This document shows positions 45,185 through 53,915 of a DNA stretch of 64,000 bases, piece by piece. Origin of the DNA: Helicobacter macacae MIT 99-5501 (lineage in GTDB: Bacteria > Campylobacterota > Campylobacteria > Campylobacterales > Helicobacteraceae). Numbering within the stretch: the first letter of the stretch is position 1; every line of letters begins with the position of its first letter. Made by a program: the position numbers and the translations under genes. Below the pieces are notes generated by a model. That model was not told the origin of the DNA. It was given only the letters and a program-made list of their open reading frames with translations, and ran no database searches. The stretch covers positions 310,001-374,000 of the forward strand of contig NZ_KI669454.1 of NCBI RefSeq assembly GCF_000507845.1. Direction: 5' to 3'.

Positions 45185-45472
45185 ATGTGTGTGTTTGAAA
45201 TCTATGCGGATATAAGGCTAAAAGATGCTATCGTGGATATGCTTTTGGAGCGTAGGCTAAATGACTTTTTTTATTTCGTCTGTGATAAATACGCTTCACG
45301 CACGCTTTTGCAGACTTCGCGCGAGCAAGTAAGTGGCAGGAAAGAATACGGCGTGTTTAGGCTTTTTGTGGATTATGATAGTGCAGATGAGCTATCGCGT
45401 GCGATATATGAGGAGTATGAGCGAGAGGGTGTGAGGTGCTATATGCTTGAGGGTGTGAAAGAAGTGCCATAA
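45185..45472 (+). CDS. DUF3240-family small protein downstream of cznA
   Basis: A 95-residue protein (MCVFEIYADIRLKDAIVDML...) that resembles DUF3240 members, ferredoxin-like or PII-like proteins commonly encoded after CzcA-type pumps. It may sense or trim the pump, but this is inferred. The ATG at 45185 is preferred over the GTG at 45179 because AAAGG lies eight bases before it. Confidence 0.65.
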   Translation: MCVFEIYADIRLKDAIVDMLLERRLNDFFYFVCDKYASRTLLQTSREQVSGRKEYGVFRLFVDYDSADELSRAIYEEYEREGVRCYMLEGVKEVP

Positions 45473-45653
45473 GGATTTTGCTTGAAATGTTTTTATTTAA
45501 GGGGATTTGCCTAAAGATTTTGCAACGCTAGGGGATTAAAGAGCCTTAACAGGATTATAAATTAGGCTTTAAGCAGAATGCAAAGAGAATAATAGAAAAA
45601 AGTTATAAGAAGCAAGAATCATAAAAAAAGCAACTTCAAAACTAATTAAAATC

Positions 45654-45693
45654 CTCTCATCATAGACTTCTCTATGATGAGCTATGATGAGAG
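45654..45693. other. Inverted repeat with two alternative right arms
   Basis: CTCTCATCATAG (45654-45665) can pair perfectly with CTATGATGAGAG (45682-45693), or ten bases of it with CTATGATGAG (45672-45681). The right arm is thus duplicated in tandem, allowing two mutually exclusive hairpins in the gap after the czn operon. Confidence 0.7.
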
Positions 45694-45759
45694 AATATAA
45701 GCGGTAAGCTGGCAACCACTGCACTTAGCTAAGAGTGTATAAGCGCAAATCGCAACCCC

Positions 45760-45790
45760 TCGCACCACTGACTTTGTCTAAGTGGTGCGA
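45760..45790 (+). terminator. Hairpin terminator between the czn operon and carbonic anhydrase
   Basis: A 10-bp stem (TCGCACCACT with AGTGGTGCGA) and 11-base loop, followed on the plus strand by TTTT. It sits just beyond the carbonic anhydrase stop and about 290 bases after DUF3240, so it could end plus-strand transcription. Confidence 0.55.
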
Positions 45791-45803
45791 TTTTGGGCTT
45801 GTC

Positions 45804-46592
45804 TTAGTCGCCTGTTTCTATGATTACGCGGTTATTTGGAGACTGAAGTGGGCGATTGTTTTGTCCAAACACTTTTGTAAATGCCGCAACTTGTGCTTTG
45901 GAAGCCTCTAAAGGCATAGTATTTACTATCCAAATGACACCCTCTGTGCAAGGAGGAGTAGTAAGAGAGCCATTAAGTCTTATATAAGAGTCTAGCCCTT
46001 TAGTGAGCGTGCTCATATCAAGTTTCGCAAGGTTTGCTTTCTCTCCCTCTTTTTGAGGCATTACTTTTTGGATTTCTGCGATTGCTGGGTGTTCTAGCCC
46101 TGCATTAAACAATATAGCGATGACAAGTAGCTGTCCGTTTTTTGCTTTGTGGACTAGGTGAGCTTCCATTTGGAAAGATTTGCCCGCGACTTTGTGCTCT
46201 GCTGGAGTGTGGAAATGTAGCTGGACAAGGTCGTATTGCGTCTTATCAAGTGTGATAGAGCTACCTGCTTTGAAATCCACTTGGATAGTATGTCCGTTGT
46301 TTACGACATTTTGGACATCGCCTTTGTAGCTAAACTTGATAGGGCTAGCAGTGTTTGCTTGGAAAACATTTTCCATTTTTATATCAATAGGGGATTGATA
46401 TACGCCCTTTTTGCACGCGCTATATTCTGGAGATAAATCGCCCCATTTCGCAGGTGCGTTTGTCCCTTTGTAGCTCCAAGCTGCGCCACTATGTGCGTTT
46501 GCGTTTGCATTTTTTGCTGGTGCGGCACTCAAAGCACCTACTAAACTTGCGCAAGATAGTGCGCCTACTACACAAAGTGCTGAAAATCTCAT
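45804..46592 (-). CDS. cah: Alpha-class carbonic anhydrase, periplasmic
   Basis: A 262-residue exported enzyme with a signal peptide ending near GALSAAPA. Alpha-CA motifs are clear: KGVYQSPIDI, the zinc ligands in LHFH and EAHLVH, and GSLTTPPCTEGVIW. It interconverts CO2 and bicarbonate in the periplasm, which in Helicobacter aids acid tolerance together with urease. ATG follows CAGGAG. It is transcribed alone. Confidence 0.95.
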   Translation of the reverse strand: MRFSALCVVGALSCASLVGALSAAPAKNANANAHSGAAWSYKGTNAPAKWGDLSPEYSACKKGVYQSPIDIKMENVFQANTASPIKFSYKGDVQNVVNNGHTIQVDFKAGSSITLDKTQYDLVQLHFHTPAEHKVAGKSFQMEAHLVHKAKNGQLLVIAILFNAGLEHPAIAEIQKVMPQKEGEKANLAKLDMSTLTKGLDSYIRLNGSLTTPPCTEGVIWIVNTMPLEASKAQVAAFTKVFGQNNRPLQSPNNRVIIETGD

Positions 46593-46923
46593 AATAAACT
46601 CCTGTTTGATGGATTATTGTCGCGCTTCTTGTGATTTGCTTCATTTACGAAGTGGCTTATAAGTCGCACTAGCAAAGATAAAACAAAGCACAACAAACAC
46701 AAACAATGTAACAAAATCCTATCATATTTAGGTTAAAATCTAGCCAAATTCTTATTTTTTGTTGTTTTTTGCGTATTTTTGTTTGCATAAAAATTTGCGT
46801 GTATTTTTTGCTCATTTTTTGCAAAAATATTGACAAAACCATTTTTTTTTTTTTGTAGAATTTGGCTTTATAAATTGTCGTAAAAACAAAAGCGACAACT
46901 AAAAAGATTTAGGGAGCTAAGAT
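46593..46923. other. Divergent promoter region of cah and the outer-membrane genes
   Basis: About 330 bases, very AT-rich. The right half carries the T13 promoter described separately. No clear promoter for the minus-strand cah was identified. Confidence 0.45.
46830..46861 (+). promoter_or_regulatory. Promoter with a T13 tract in its spacer
   Basis: TTGACA at 46830-46835 and TAGAAT at 46856-46861, separated by 20 bases that include 13 Ts (46842-46854). Three Ts fewer would give the optimal 17-base spacing, so tract length should change promoter strength. Confidence 0.55.
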
Positions 46924-47835
46924 ATGTCAAGCATAAAACTACGAAACATACAAAAGCTAGTGCTAGGTTTGGTGGCTTTTGTAGCTTGTGTGTGGGGGCT
47001 GGCAGGCGTGCTTGCTAGCACAGCAAACGCACAAAAAACGCTAGAGAGCGGAGCGCGCACGGGGTTTATCGGGCGTGTAGGCATAGGAGGCGAGTATCTA
47101 AACCACAAAGCAGGAGCAAGTAGGCTAGATGGACTGATAATGTCGATAAATGGCACGCTAGGGTGGAATTGGCGTGATGTAGGCAAGCTAGAATTTAGTG
47201 GGAGATTTGGCACTGGGACAAACAATATCTATGGAGCATACCCCATAGGAGCGACACAGATAGGAGCACAACCTCTAAGTAGTCTAAAGTTTAGGACAGC
47301 TGTAGTTATGCATCTGGCTTATGGTGTAAAAGGCGGGTTTAATCCCCTCTCTATCGCCAAAATCTATCAGTATCCATTGTTTATAAACATAGGATTAGAG
47401 GGTAACACGCTAGATCAGGTCGCAACATATTCGCCTTATTACACTGTATTGGGGGGAAATATGTATTTTTTAGAGCTAGATGGGGGGATTGTGCTAAATC
47501 AAAAGTGGGGGCTAGAATATCTAGGTAGGTTTTATATAGGTGATGGGGGGGCAAATATCGGATATTTGTCTCAAGGGACAAAAACGCTTTCATCATCGAC
47601 AAATGTCTATGGGCTAAAGTTTGCATTAGGCTTTACTTACAAATTGGGTAAAAATGCGTATTTTTTTGGCAGGTTTAACTTTGACTATCAAAAAATGAGT
47701 GCGGGCAAAACTCATAGCTTTGGCATAGCAAATGATGCGAGTGGAAATGGGCTAAACCCCGGGGCTAGTGCAAATGTGCGCTACCCTGCTAGTGATACAA
47801 TATTTAGTGGCGTCCAATTTGGATTTGGCATATAA
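46924..47835 (+). CDS. Outer-membrane beta-barrel protein
   Basis: A 303-residue exported protein with a signal peptide (LVAFVACVWGLAGVLASTANA). The rest alternates polar and hydrophobic residues in strands (LEFSGRFGTGTN, FINIGLEGN, YLGRFYIGD), and the final residues GVQFGFGI resemble a barrel end. It could be a Helicobacter outer-membrane adhesin or porin. ATG follows AGGGAG. The next gene starts 11 bases after the stop and encodes a protein of the same kind, so the two are co-transcribed from the T13 promoter. Confidence 0.65.
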   Translation: MSSIKLRNIQKLVLGLVAFVACVWGLAGVLASTANAQKTLESGARTGFIGRVGIGGEYLNHKAGASRLDGLIMSINGTLGWNWRDVGKLEFSGRFGTGTNNIYGAYPIGATQIGAQPLSSLKFRTAVVMHLAYGVKGGFNPLSIAKIYQYPLFINIGLEGNTLDQVATYSPYYTVLGGNMYFLELDGGIVLNQKWGLEYLGRFYIGDGGANIGYLSQGTKTLSSSTNVYGLKFALGFTYKLGKNAYFFGRFNFDYQKMSAGKTHSFGIANDASGNGLNPGASANVRYPASDTIFSGVQFGFGI

Positions 47836-47846
47836 GGAGGTGTAAT

Positions 47847-48707
47847 ATGAGTAGAAAACTATTTGTTTTGCCATTTGCAAAGATTTTGGTGGTTTTTTTA
47901 TTTTTGGGGTTAGCACAAGCACATCCTAGCCTCATAAAAGAGGGGCTTTATAAATCACTAGGAATAGGCACGGGATATTATTACTACGGCGAGGTAGGAC
48001 AGCTAGGAGAGCATCTTATGCACTTAGATTTTATGCTGTTTAATGTCAATGGAAACATAGGCTATATAGCAGATAGTGGGGGTAGGGTGGATTTTAGCGC
48101 AGATGCAAATATCGCATTTGGAGTATACACAGGTCGCGTGCTAGATACTTCCAATGCAGAAGAAAACGGCAAATTTTTGCAAAGCATAGATGGCAATAGC
48201 TTCTATCACCTTGAGCTAAAAGGTGGGTTTGATATACTTAGGGCGTTTGGAGCGTTTGGAGAATCGCGAAGTGCTAGTCTGTATGCGCTAGGAGGTTTGG
48301 GGTATTATTTCAACAACAACAATTTTAACTCAACCTATCGATTGCAGGGGTATTTGTATCTGCCTTTGGGCTTGGAGGGTGAGATTGGGCTAGGGGAGAG
48401 GTTTGCACTAAATTATGCAGGGTTTTTTCACTTGTTTATTTTGGGGAATCACTTCAGTTCTAGAGGGCATTTTAGCAAGGATTTAGATGTGCTGCAAAGT
48501 GAAGGATTGGGCGCAAAAGCCTATATCGGCGCGACTTACAAAACAAAGCACGATAGAGTAAACTCTTTTAGGCTTGTGTATGAGTATTGGAGTTTGGCTG
48601 GCTCGCCTGCTGTGGCTATGACAGACTACACAGGGAAGCAAATCGCACTTTATGAGCCCAAAAACAGCTCACACATACTTACTCTACAATATTTGTGGAA
48701 TTTTTAG
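47847..48707 (+). CDS. Outer-membrane beta-barrel protein, second of a pair
   Basis: A 286-residue exported protein. The signal peptide ends at about FLFLGLAQA. Strands such as LGIGTGYYYYGEVG, VDFSADANIAFG, LYALGGLGYYF and a terminal LQYLWNF with final Phe indicate an outer-membrane barrel. It shares layout but little sequence with its upstream neighbour. ATG follows AAGGAGG. Confidence 0.65.
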   Translation: MSRKLFVLPFAKILVVFLFLGLAQAHPSLIKEGLYKSLGIGTGYYYYGEVGQLGEHLMHLDFMLFNVNGNIGYIADSGGRVDFSADANIAFGVYTGRVLDTSNAEENGKFLQSIDGNSFYHLELKGGFDILRAFGAFGESRSASLYALGGLGYYFNNNNFNSTYRLQGYLYLPLGLEGEIGLGERFALNYAGFFHLFILGNHFSSRGHFSKDLDVLQSEGLGAKAYIGATYKTKHDRVNSFRLVYEYWSLAGSPAVAMTDYTGKQIALYEPKNSSHILTLQYLWNF

Positions 48708-49147
48708 CTTTTGTTAAACGCTTTGATTTTAAGCCTTGATTTTTAAGGGGCTTATGCTTGCATTTTTGCGAGTTTGATTTTTGTAGATTGTTTGTGGCGG
48801 AGTGTTTGCGATTGTTAGGCAAATGATAATGCCAAAAAGAGTAATCTAAAAAGCGACAAAAAGTAAGAAAATGCAAGGCAAGAATGCAATAAAGCAGAAT
48901 GTAATAAGCAAGGCTAGATTTTGTTTTGTAAGATGAGCGGGGTTTAGGTTTTAAATGTAGCGAAATGTAGCCTTGATAAGTGTTGGCAAGCTGGTGGTGT
49001 GCGCAAGAATCCAAGCGAAAGATTCCCAAGAAATAATCCAAAACACAAAATCCAAAGCCAAAATCAAGGTAAGCTAAAATCTTAGCTTACCTTGAAAGAG
49101 GCAATATAGACAGAAGTGATTATTTTGCCTGCTTAGCCGTATTTGGA
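48708..49147. other. Intergenic stretch before the TRAP binding protein
   Basis: About 440 bases between convergent genes. It contains the hairpin at 49065-49094. A minus-strand open frame of 120 codons here has poor composition and is rejected. Confidence 0.5.
49065..49094 (-). terminator. Strong hairpin downstream of dctP
   Basis: A 13-bp perfect stem (CAAGGTAAGCTAA with TTAGCTTACCTTG) and 4-base loop. On the minus strand it is followed by ATTTT and lies 54 bases after the dctP stop, so it probably ends that transcript. Confidence 0.65.
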
Positions 49148-50263
49148 CTACTTGGTATCAAGTGTCTTTTTGATAAGCTCTTCGCCCACTAAGTCATAAA
49201 ACTTAGGATAAATCCCTACCATAAGTTCTTGCCATTGCTTCTTTTGGGCTTCATCAAGCGTGTAGATAGTCAGCTTGCTTGGATTTTTGCTAGCGTAGTC
49301 TTTGAGGTTTTGGAGTAGCACTGCTTCATCGCGCTCACTTTCTTCGCGCTCAAAAAGTGTCGCCTCTCTCATTGCTTGTTGCACCACTTCTTTTAGCTCA
49401 TTTGGCAGCTCTTGCCAAAACTTCTCGCTTGCGATGACAAGGTATCCCAAGTAGCCGTGATTGCTCATTGTTACGCTTTTTTGCACTTCATAAAATCTAG
49501 AGTTGTAGAGGTTTGAGAGTGGATTTTCAGCAGCATCGACTACGCCTGTTTGTAGTGCGCTATACACTTCGCCGAAGTTTATATTTTGTGGATTTGCTCC
49601 CATTGCCTTGACTTGTTCTTCTAGGACTTTGGAGCTCATTATGCGCATCTTTTGTCCTTTTGCGTCTTCGGGAATGATGATAGGCTTTTTGTTTGTGCTA
49701 AATTGCTTAAAGCCAGAGTCCCAATAATCAAGTGCTATGAAACCTTTTTTGGCGATTGCTTGCTTTAGAATCTCGCCTACTTCGCCGTCCATTACTGCGT
49801 GTAAGTGGGAATTATCACGGAATATAAAAGGCACATCCCATAGATTAAACTCTTTTGCTATGGGCGTAAATTTGGAAAATGCAGGGGCTGCTAGCTGAAT
49901 GTTGTTGCGCTTTAGCTCTTGGAATACTTTGTCATCATCGACAAGCTGTGCGCTAGGGAAAACCTCTACCTTTAGCCTGCCATTGCTTAGCTCGCCTGCT
50001 CTCTTGGCAAACAAGTCTGCGGCTTTGCCTTTGGGCGTGCCACTACTCACTACGTGGGCAAATTTGATAGTGTAGGTTTTGTTTGGGTCGTCTTGGGCTT
50101 TGTCCCCGCACGCTACAAAAAAGCTAGCTGTGGCGATAAGTGCGCCGCCTAGCAGGCTTGTGCGAAATGCTTTGTAGATTTTGCGAGAGAAGCCATTTGA
50201 AAAGCTACTTGATAGGCTTTGGGCTGTTTTTGCCCTCTGATTACTCTGTGCTGTTTTGTCCAT
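49148..50263 (-). CDS. dctP: TRAP-type solute-binding lipoprotein (DctP family)
   Basis: A 371-residue exported binding protein. A long basic N-terminus precedes the signal helix, and ATASFFVACG looks like a lipobox. DctP hallmarks are TIKFAHVVSSGTPKGKAADLFA, EVFPSAQLVDD and FGEVYSALQTGVVDAAENP. It should capture C4-dicarboxylates or related acids for a TRAP transporter, but no DctQ or DctM gene lies beside it. ATG follows AAGGAG. Confidence 0.88.
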   Translation of the reverse strand: MDKTAQSNQRAKTAQSLSSSFSNGFSRKIYKAFRTSLLGGALIATASFFVACGDKAQDDPNKTYTIKFAHVVSSGTPKGKAADLFAKRAGELSNGRLKVEVFPSAQLVDDDKVFQELKRNNIQLAAPAFSKFTPIAKEFNLWDVPFIFRDNSHLHAVMDGEVGEILKQAIAKKGFIALDYWDSGFKQFSTNKKPIIIPEDAKGQKMRIMSSKVLEEQVKAMGANPQNINFGEVYSALQTGVVDAAENPLSNLYNSRFYEVQKSVTMSNHGYLGYLVIASEKFWQELPNELKEVVQQAMREATLFEREESERDEAVLLQNLKDYASKNPSKLTIYTLDEAQKKQWQELMVGIYPKFYDLVGEELIKKTLDTK

Positions 50264-50558
50264 TTTTGCTCCTTAATTTAGATTTGTAGGACTTTTGTGA
50301 AAAAGCACTAGATTCTAGCTTAAAATCCTAAATTACTAGATATTTTTGCTTACCTTTGTGGAATCTTTCAATGAATGGTAACTTTATGAAACAAAAAACT
50401 AAAAAATATTTGGGAGGAAATATGGGGGGAATTTTGTAGGGAGAAAGGAAATCAACAAAAGCTATTATAAAAATGCCCCAAGAAGTGCGTCAAAAGAGCT
50501 ACAAAACTAGAATCAAATCTAGCCTTGTAGCTATAAAGTAGCCGTTGGGAGAAAAAGC
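50264..50558. other. Intergenic stretch between dctP and rpsU
   Basis: About 295 bases, with one copy of the CTAGATTCTAG word near 50311. No promoter or hairpin was identified with confidence. Confidence 0.4.
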
Positions 50559-50771
50559 CTAGAGTCTAGACTCATATCGCCGTAGCATATAAAGTCGTTT
50601 TAGCATTTTTTTCTTAGCGTTGATTTTTTGCTTTTTGCGTTTTTCTGTCTTACTTTCAAAAAACCTGCGTGCCCTGCATTCTGTAACGACTAGATTTCTA
50701 TCGGTTTGCTTTTTGAATTTGCGATAGGCTTCATCAAAAGATTCGCCTTCTTTTACTCTGATACCGGGCAT
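50559..50771 (-). CDS. rpsU: Ribosomal protein S21
   Basis: A 70-residue, strongly basic protein with the standard S21 start [21 protein letters not shown] and a lysine/arginine-rich tail. It binds the 3' domain of 16S rRNA and helps initiation. The ATG at 50771 is chosen because GGTGAGGA lies directly upstream. In H. pylori rpsU lies near acpP; here it is separate. Confidence 0.95.
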   Translation of the reverse strand: MPGIRVKEGESFDEAYRKFKKQTDRNLVVTECRARRFFESKTEKRKKQKINAKKKMLKRLYMLRRYESRL

Positions 50772-50991
50772 ATTCCTCACCACCTTTCTGTTTTAGATTT
50801 TGGATTTTTAAGCTATCTCTAAGCCAAAACACAATAAATCCAAAAAACACTTTAAGTGCGGGATTTTAGCAAAAATCGCATAAATTTCAACTAAATTTTA
50901 CGCAATCTTAGATACAATTTGCGTTTTGCGATTTTCTACAAAATCTAGCAAAATTTATCAGAATGGCTGCCTAAGAAGCAAATAACCAAAT

Positions 50992-51068
50992 GTGCTCGTA
51001 GCTCAGCTGAATAGAGCAACAGGTTGCGGTCCTGTAGGTCGGGGGTTTGAATCCCTCCGAGCACACCA
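50992..51068 (+). tRNA. tRNA-Arg (anticodon GCG)
   Basis: A complete cloverleaf of 77 bases including the encoded CCA. Acceptor stem GTGCTCG with CGAGCAC, D stem GCTC/GAGC, anticodon stem ACAGG/CCTGT with loop TTGCGGT, and a T arm with GGTTTGAATC. The anticodon GCG reads CGC and, by wobble, CGU arginine codons. Confidence 0.92.
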
Positions 51069-51164
51069 TTTCTAAATCTATCTTAATAATCGCTTTCTGC
51101 CCAAACCCCTACAAATAAAACAAAAATCCAAATAATACCAAAATCAATCCCAAAAGGCACAAAA

Positions 51165-52025
51165 ATGCAAGAGAGAAAATCCGTAGGAATCATCGGCTTA
51201 GGGCTTATCGGTGGCTCTATGGGGCTAGCCCTGCGTGAGGCTGGCGAGTCAAAAACTTCGCCGATTGTCTTTAGTCGTATTTTTGGCTATGATACCAATC
51301 CTTTGCACTCACAGCAGGCTTTGTCTTTGGGGCTTGTCGATGAGTGCGTGGAGTTTGGTGAGATTGAAAAATGCGATGTGATATTTTTGGCTACGCCACT
51401 TGATGCTATCATCGACACTCTAGGGAAGCTAAAAAACATAAAGCAAGATTGCACTATCATTGATTTGGGTGGGGCTAAGCAAAAAATCATCGCTTCTATC
51501 TCCCCGCAAATCCGCAAAAACTTTGTCGCAGCTCACCCGATGAGCGGGACAGAAAACTCTGGTCCAAATGCCGCGATAAAAGGGCTTTTTTACAACAAAA
51601 TCGTAATCATCACAGATGAAGAGCACAGTGGGCAATCCCAAGTCGCCCTAGCCAAGCAAATCTTTATCTCCATAGGTATGCGACTAATCAAAATGAGTGC
51701 CACAGAGCACGATAAACACACCGCGTATATTTCTCATTTGCCTCATATCATTTCTTTTGCGCTTGCAAATACCGTGCTAGCCCAAGAAGAGCCACAAAAT
51801 ATCCTAGCCCTAATAGGTGGTGGGTTTAAAGATATGAGCAGAATCGCAAAAAGCTCGCCTATAATGTGGCGCGATGTGTTTGCCCAAAACAAAGAAAATC
51901 TGCTAGAATCCATAGAATCCTTTGGCAAAGAAATGCTATATGCAGAAAGCCTCATCAAAAATGAAAAGTGGGAAGAGTTAATAGAATGGATGAGCAAGGC
52001 AAATTCGTTGCATAAGTTTATGTGA
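51165..52025 (+). CDS. tyrA: Prephenate dehydrogenase TyrA
   Basis: A 286-residue NAD-dependent enzyme that turns prephenate into 4-hydroxyphenylpyruvate on the way to tyrosine. The cofactor fold is VGIIGLGLIGGSMGLALRE. The active site shows AAHPMSGTENSGPNAA and EHDKHTAYISHLPHI with the catalytic His. Length is normal for a single-function TyrA without chorismate mutase. Confidence 0.92.
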   Translation: MQERKSVGIIGLGLIGGSMGLALREAGESKTSPIVFSRIFGYDTNPLHSQQALSLGLVDECVEFGEIEKCDVIFLATPLDAIIDTLGKLKNIKQDCTIIDLGGAKQKIIASISPQIRKNFVAAHPMSGTENSGPNAAIKGLFYNKIVIITDEEHSGQSQVALAKQIFISIGMRLIKMSATEHDKHTAYISHLPHIISFALANTVLAQEEPQNILALIGGGFKDMSRIAKSSPIMWRDVFAQNKENLLESIESFGKEMLYAESLIKNEKWEELIEWMSKANSLHKFM

Positions 52026-52180
52026 GGGAGTTTTTTTGGTATTTTTAAAGATTTTGGGCCGGGCGTGTGGATTTTGGCGTGGGCTTGTTCTGCTTGATGT
52101 TTTTTGCTAGATTTTTAGATTTGCTGTGGTATTTTTTGTTTGTTTTTTTTATGCTTTTTGTGCGTATATTGTTGTGTGGA

Positions 52181-53590
52181 TTATCTGCCAAAATAGCTCA
52201 TATTTGCGATATGCAGGAGTTTTTTGGGCTGGCGATGCAAGTCTTTGATGAAGTGCCACCACACTAGGGGCTTTTTGAAACGGATTTGCTTTAGCATCGT
52301 TTTTAGCCCCATAGGGTCTTTATCTAGCGGGATTTTAAACACTTTCATTACATAGCCTAGCGTGATATTGCCAAAAAAGCTCTCATACTCCTTACAAAGA
52401 CCGCCACAAAATCCGCCCTTTGCAAGACTTGCGCTTCTTGCGCGTTCTCTAAGCTGTTTAAAATGTGCAAAATCCTCGCCTTGATTTTCTAGCGACTTCT
52501 CTAGCGTAGCTTCATAAAACTCCCACAGCCTAAACCCCACCACTACAAAGCAATATGCCTTAAAATACGCTCGCATTTCTTTATAGCTATCAAAATCTCC
52601 TCTCAAAGGCTCTAAAAAGCTAGGGAGTTTAGGAGGCATAGCGACATCTCTTTGATTATTCATTATCGAGCCTGCTCGCCTCCTATACACATAAAGTGCC
52701 TCATTACTATATGCACTCCTTTTTGCTAGGGCAAAAAGCAATGTCCCAAAGTCGTGGTCTTCGTGGTAGATTCCCTCTGTGTAGCGCAGGGAGTAGCGAT
52801 TGAGGATACTTGCTCTAAAAAGTCCTTGCCACGCAAAAAAGAAATTATAGATTTTATTGTGAGAGAGGAGCTCTAAGCCACTCTCATAGCTATTTTTTTT
52901 AAGGTTGCCCATATATGCACCCTTGCTAAGTGTCTTTGTCGCTTCATCAAAATCACTCCAATTATGCACAAAAATATCTAAATCTTTTTCACACAAGTTT
53001 TGCACACATATCTCTATGCAGTGTGGCTCTATATAATCATCACTATCTATGAAGTGGATAAGTGCGTCTTGGGGGAGCTCTTGGGTGATAAAGTCATTTA
53101 TCCTCTCTAAATCGCTTTTGATAAAGTTTGGCTGGATTTTTTTGAAGTGGGTTTGCACTTCTTGAATGCTAAGGGATTTGTAGGCTTTGGCAAAGGAGTG
53201 GGTTTGTGAGAGGCTTTGAATGTGGGATACTTCGCTTCGCTCAGTATGACAATTAGAGGTTGTATGATAGGTTGCTTGTGATTCATAAGAATCTTGCCTT
53301 TCAAAAAACTCTCGTAATGCACTGCCTTTGATAAACTCAAATCCTGTGTTGCGTGCCGAGCTAAGTCCTCCATTTGGCTTAGAGATGACAAAGATTCGCT
53401 TATCTTTTTTAGCAAACTCTAGTGCAATCTCTAAACTCTCATCACTACTTCCATCATCAACTAAGATAATATCTAGATTCTCATAGCTTTGGGTAAGCAC
53501 ACTTTGGATACACTCGCTTAAATACGGCGCAACATTGTAAATGGGGATAATGATAGATACTAGGGGGTGGGGTTGGCTAAAATACTGCAT
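52181..53590 (-). CDS. Glycosyltransferase family 2 with a large insertion
   Basis: A 469-residue GT-A enzyme: VSIIIPIYNVAPYLSECI, DIILVDDGSSDESLEI, NGGLSSARNTG, and the metal-binding FIDSDDYIEP. These last two motifs, normally close, are separated by an insertion of about 88 residues (about 89-175). The insertion contains CHTERSEVS, coded by a dispersed repeat. ATG has AAGGA six bases upstream. It stands alone between tyrA and the flavin monooxygenase operon, so it may modify LPS or another glycan. Confidence 0.82.
   Translation of the reverse strand: MQYFSQPHPLVSIIIPIYNVAPYLSECIQSVLTQSYENLDIILVDDGSSDESLEIALEFAKKDKRIFVISKPNGGLSSARNTGFEFIKGSALREFFERQDSYESQATYHTTSNCHTERSEVSHIQSLSQTHSFAKAYKSLSIQEVQTHFKKIQPNFIKSDLERINDFITQELPQDALIHFIDSDDYIEPHCIEICVQNLCEKDLDIFVHNWSDFDEATKTLSKGAYMGNLKKNSYESGLELLSHNKIYNFFFAWQGLFRASILNRYSLRYTEGIYHEDHDFGTLLFALAKRSAYSNEALYVYRRRAGSIMNNQRDVAMPPKLPSFLEPLRGDFDSYKEMRAYFKAYCFVVVGFRLWEFYEATLEKSLENQGEDFAHFKQLRERARSASLAKGGFCGGLCKEYESFFGNITLGYVMKVFKIPLDKDPMGLKTMLKQIRFKKPLVWWHFIKDLHRQPKKLLHIANMSYFGR
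53226..53251. repeat. Dispersed CHTERSEVS-type repeat element inside a coding region
   Basis: A short element reading ACTTCGCTTCGCTCAGTATG on the plus strand (core). This word recurs in many bacterial genomes and encodes CHTERSEVS when in frame on the opposite strand. Here it lies within the glycosyltransferase insertion. Confidence 0.65.
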
Positions 53591-53915
53591 CTGTGTCCTT
53601 AGAGCTATGAAAGTGAAAATTTGTCAATGTAATACTTCTGTTTCAATCTCAAAAATTTCTTATAAAAACTTGTGGCAAGATAATTTAATAGCTAGCAATC
53701 CCACCAAAAATCTAATAAGTTAGGATTATAAAAGTGGATTATATCAAAAATTACTTTGCAAAGATTATTTTTAGCATAGTTAGGATTCATTAGGCAAGAA
53801 ATCCTAACTATGCTTCTACCAAGTCAACCAAGCCTGCCAAAACCTACCAAATCTGCCCTTGCCAATCTTGCCAAATCTCACTAAGCCCCACCAAAATCAA
53901 CAAAAATCAACAAAA
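53591..53915. other. Intergenic stretch with a strong hairpin and CCAA repeats
   Basis: About 325 bases. It holds a 14-bp hairpin at 53774-53813 (GCATAGTTAGGATT with its complement, 12-base loop). Part of its left arm is repeated directly at 53718-53727. The stretch 53817-53915 contains degenerate repeats of CCAA and ACCAAA. Confidence 0.6.

Noticed and set aside
48679..49041. A 120-codon minus-strand open frame
   Set aside because: Overlaps a supported gene end and a terminator hairpin, has odd composition and no ribosome site.
50562..50573. Perfect 12-base palindrome GAGTCTAGACTC
   Set aside because: It encodes the last residues of ribosomal protein S21 and offers only a 4-bp stem, so a terminator role is weak.
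52067..52267. Phe-rich plus-strand frame after tyrA
   Set aside because: Overlaps the C-terminus of the glycosyltransferase on the other strand and lacks a start signal.
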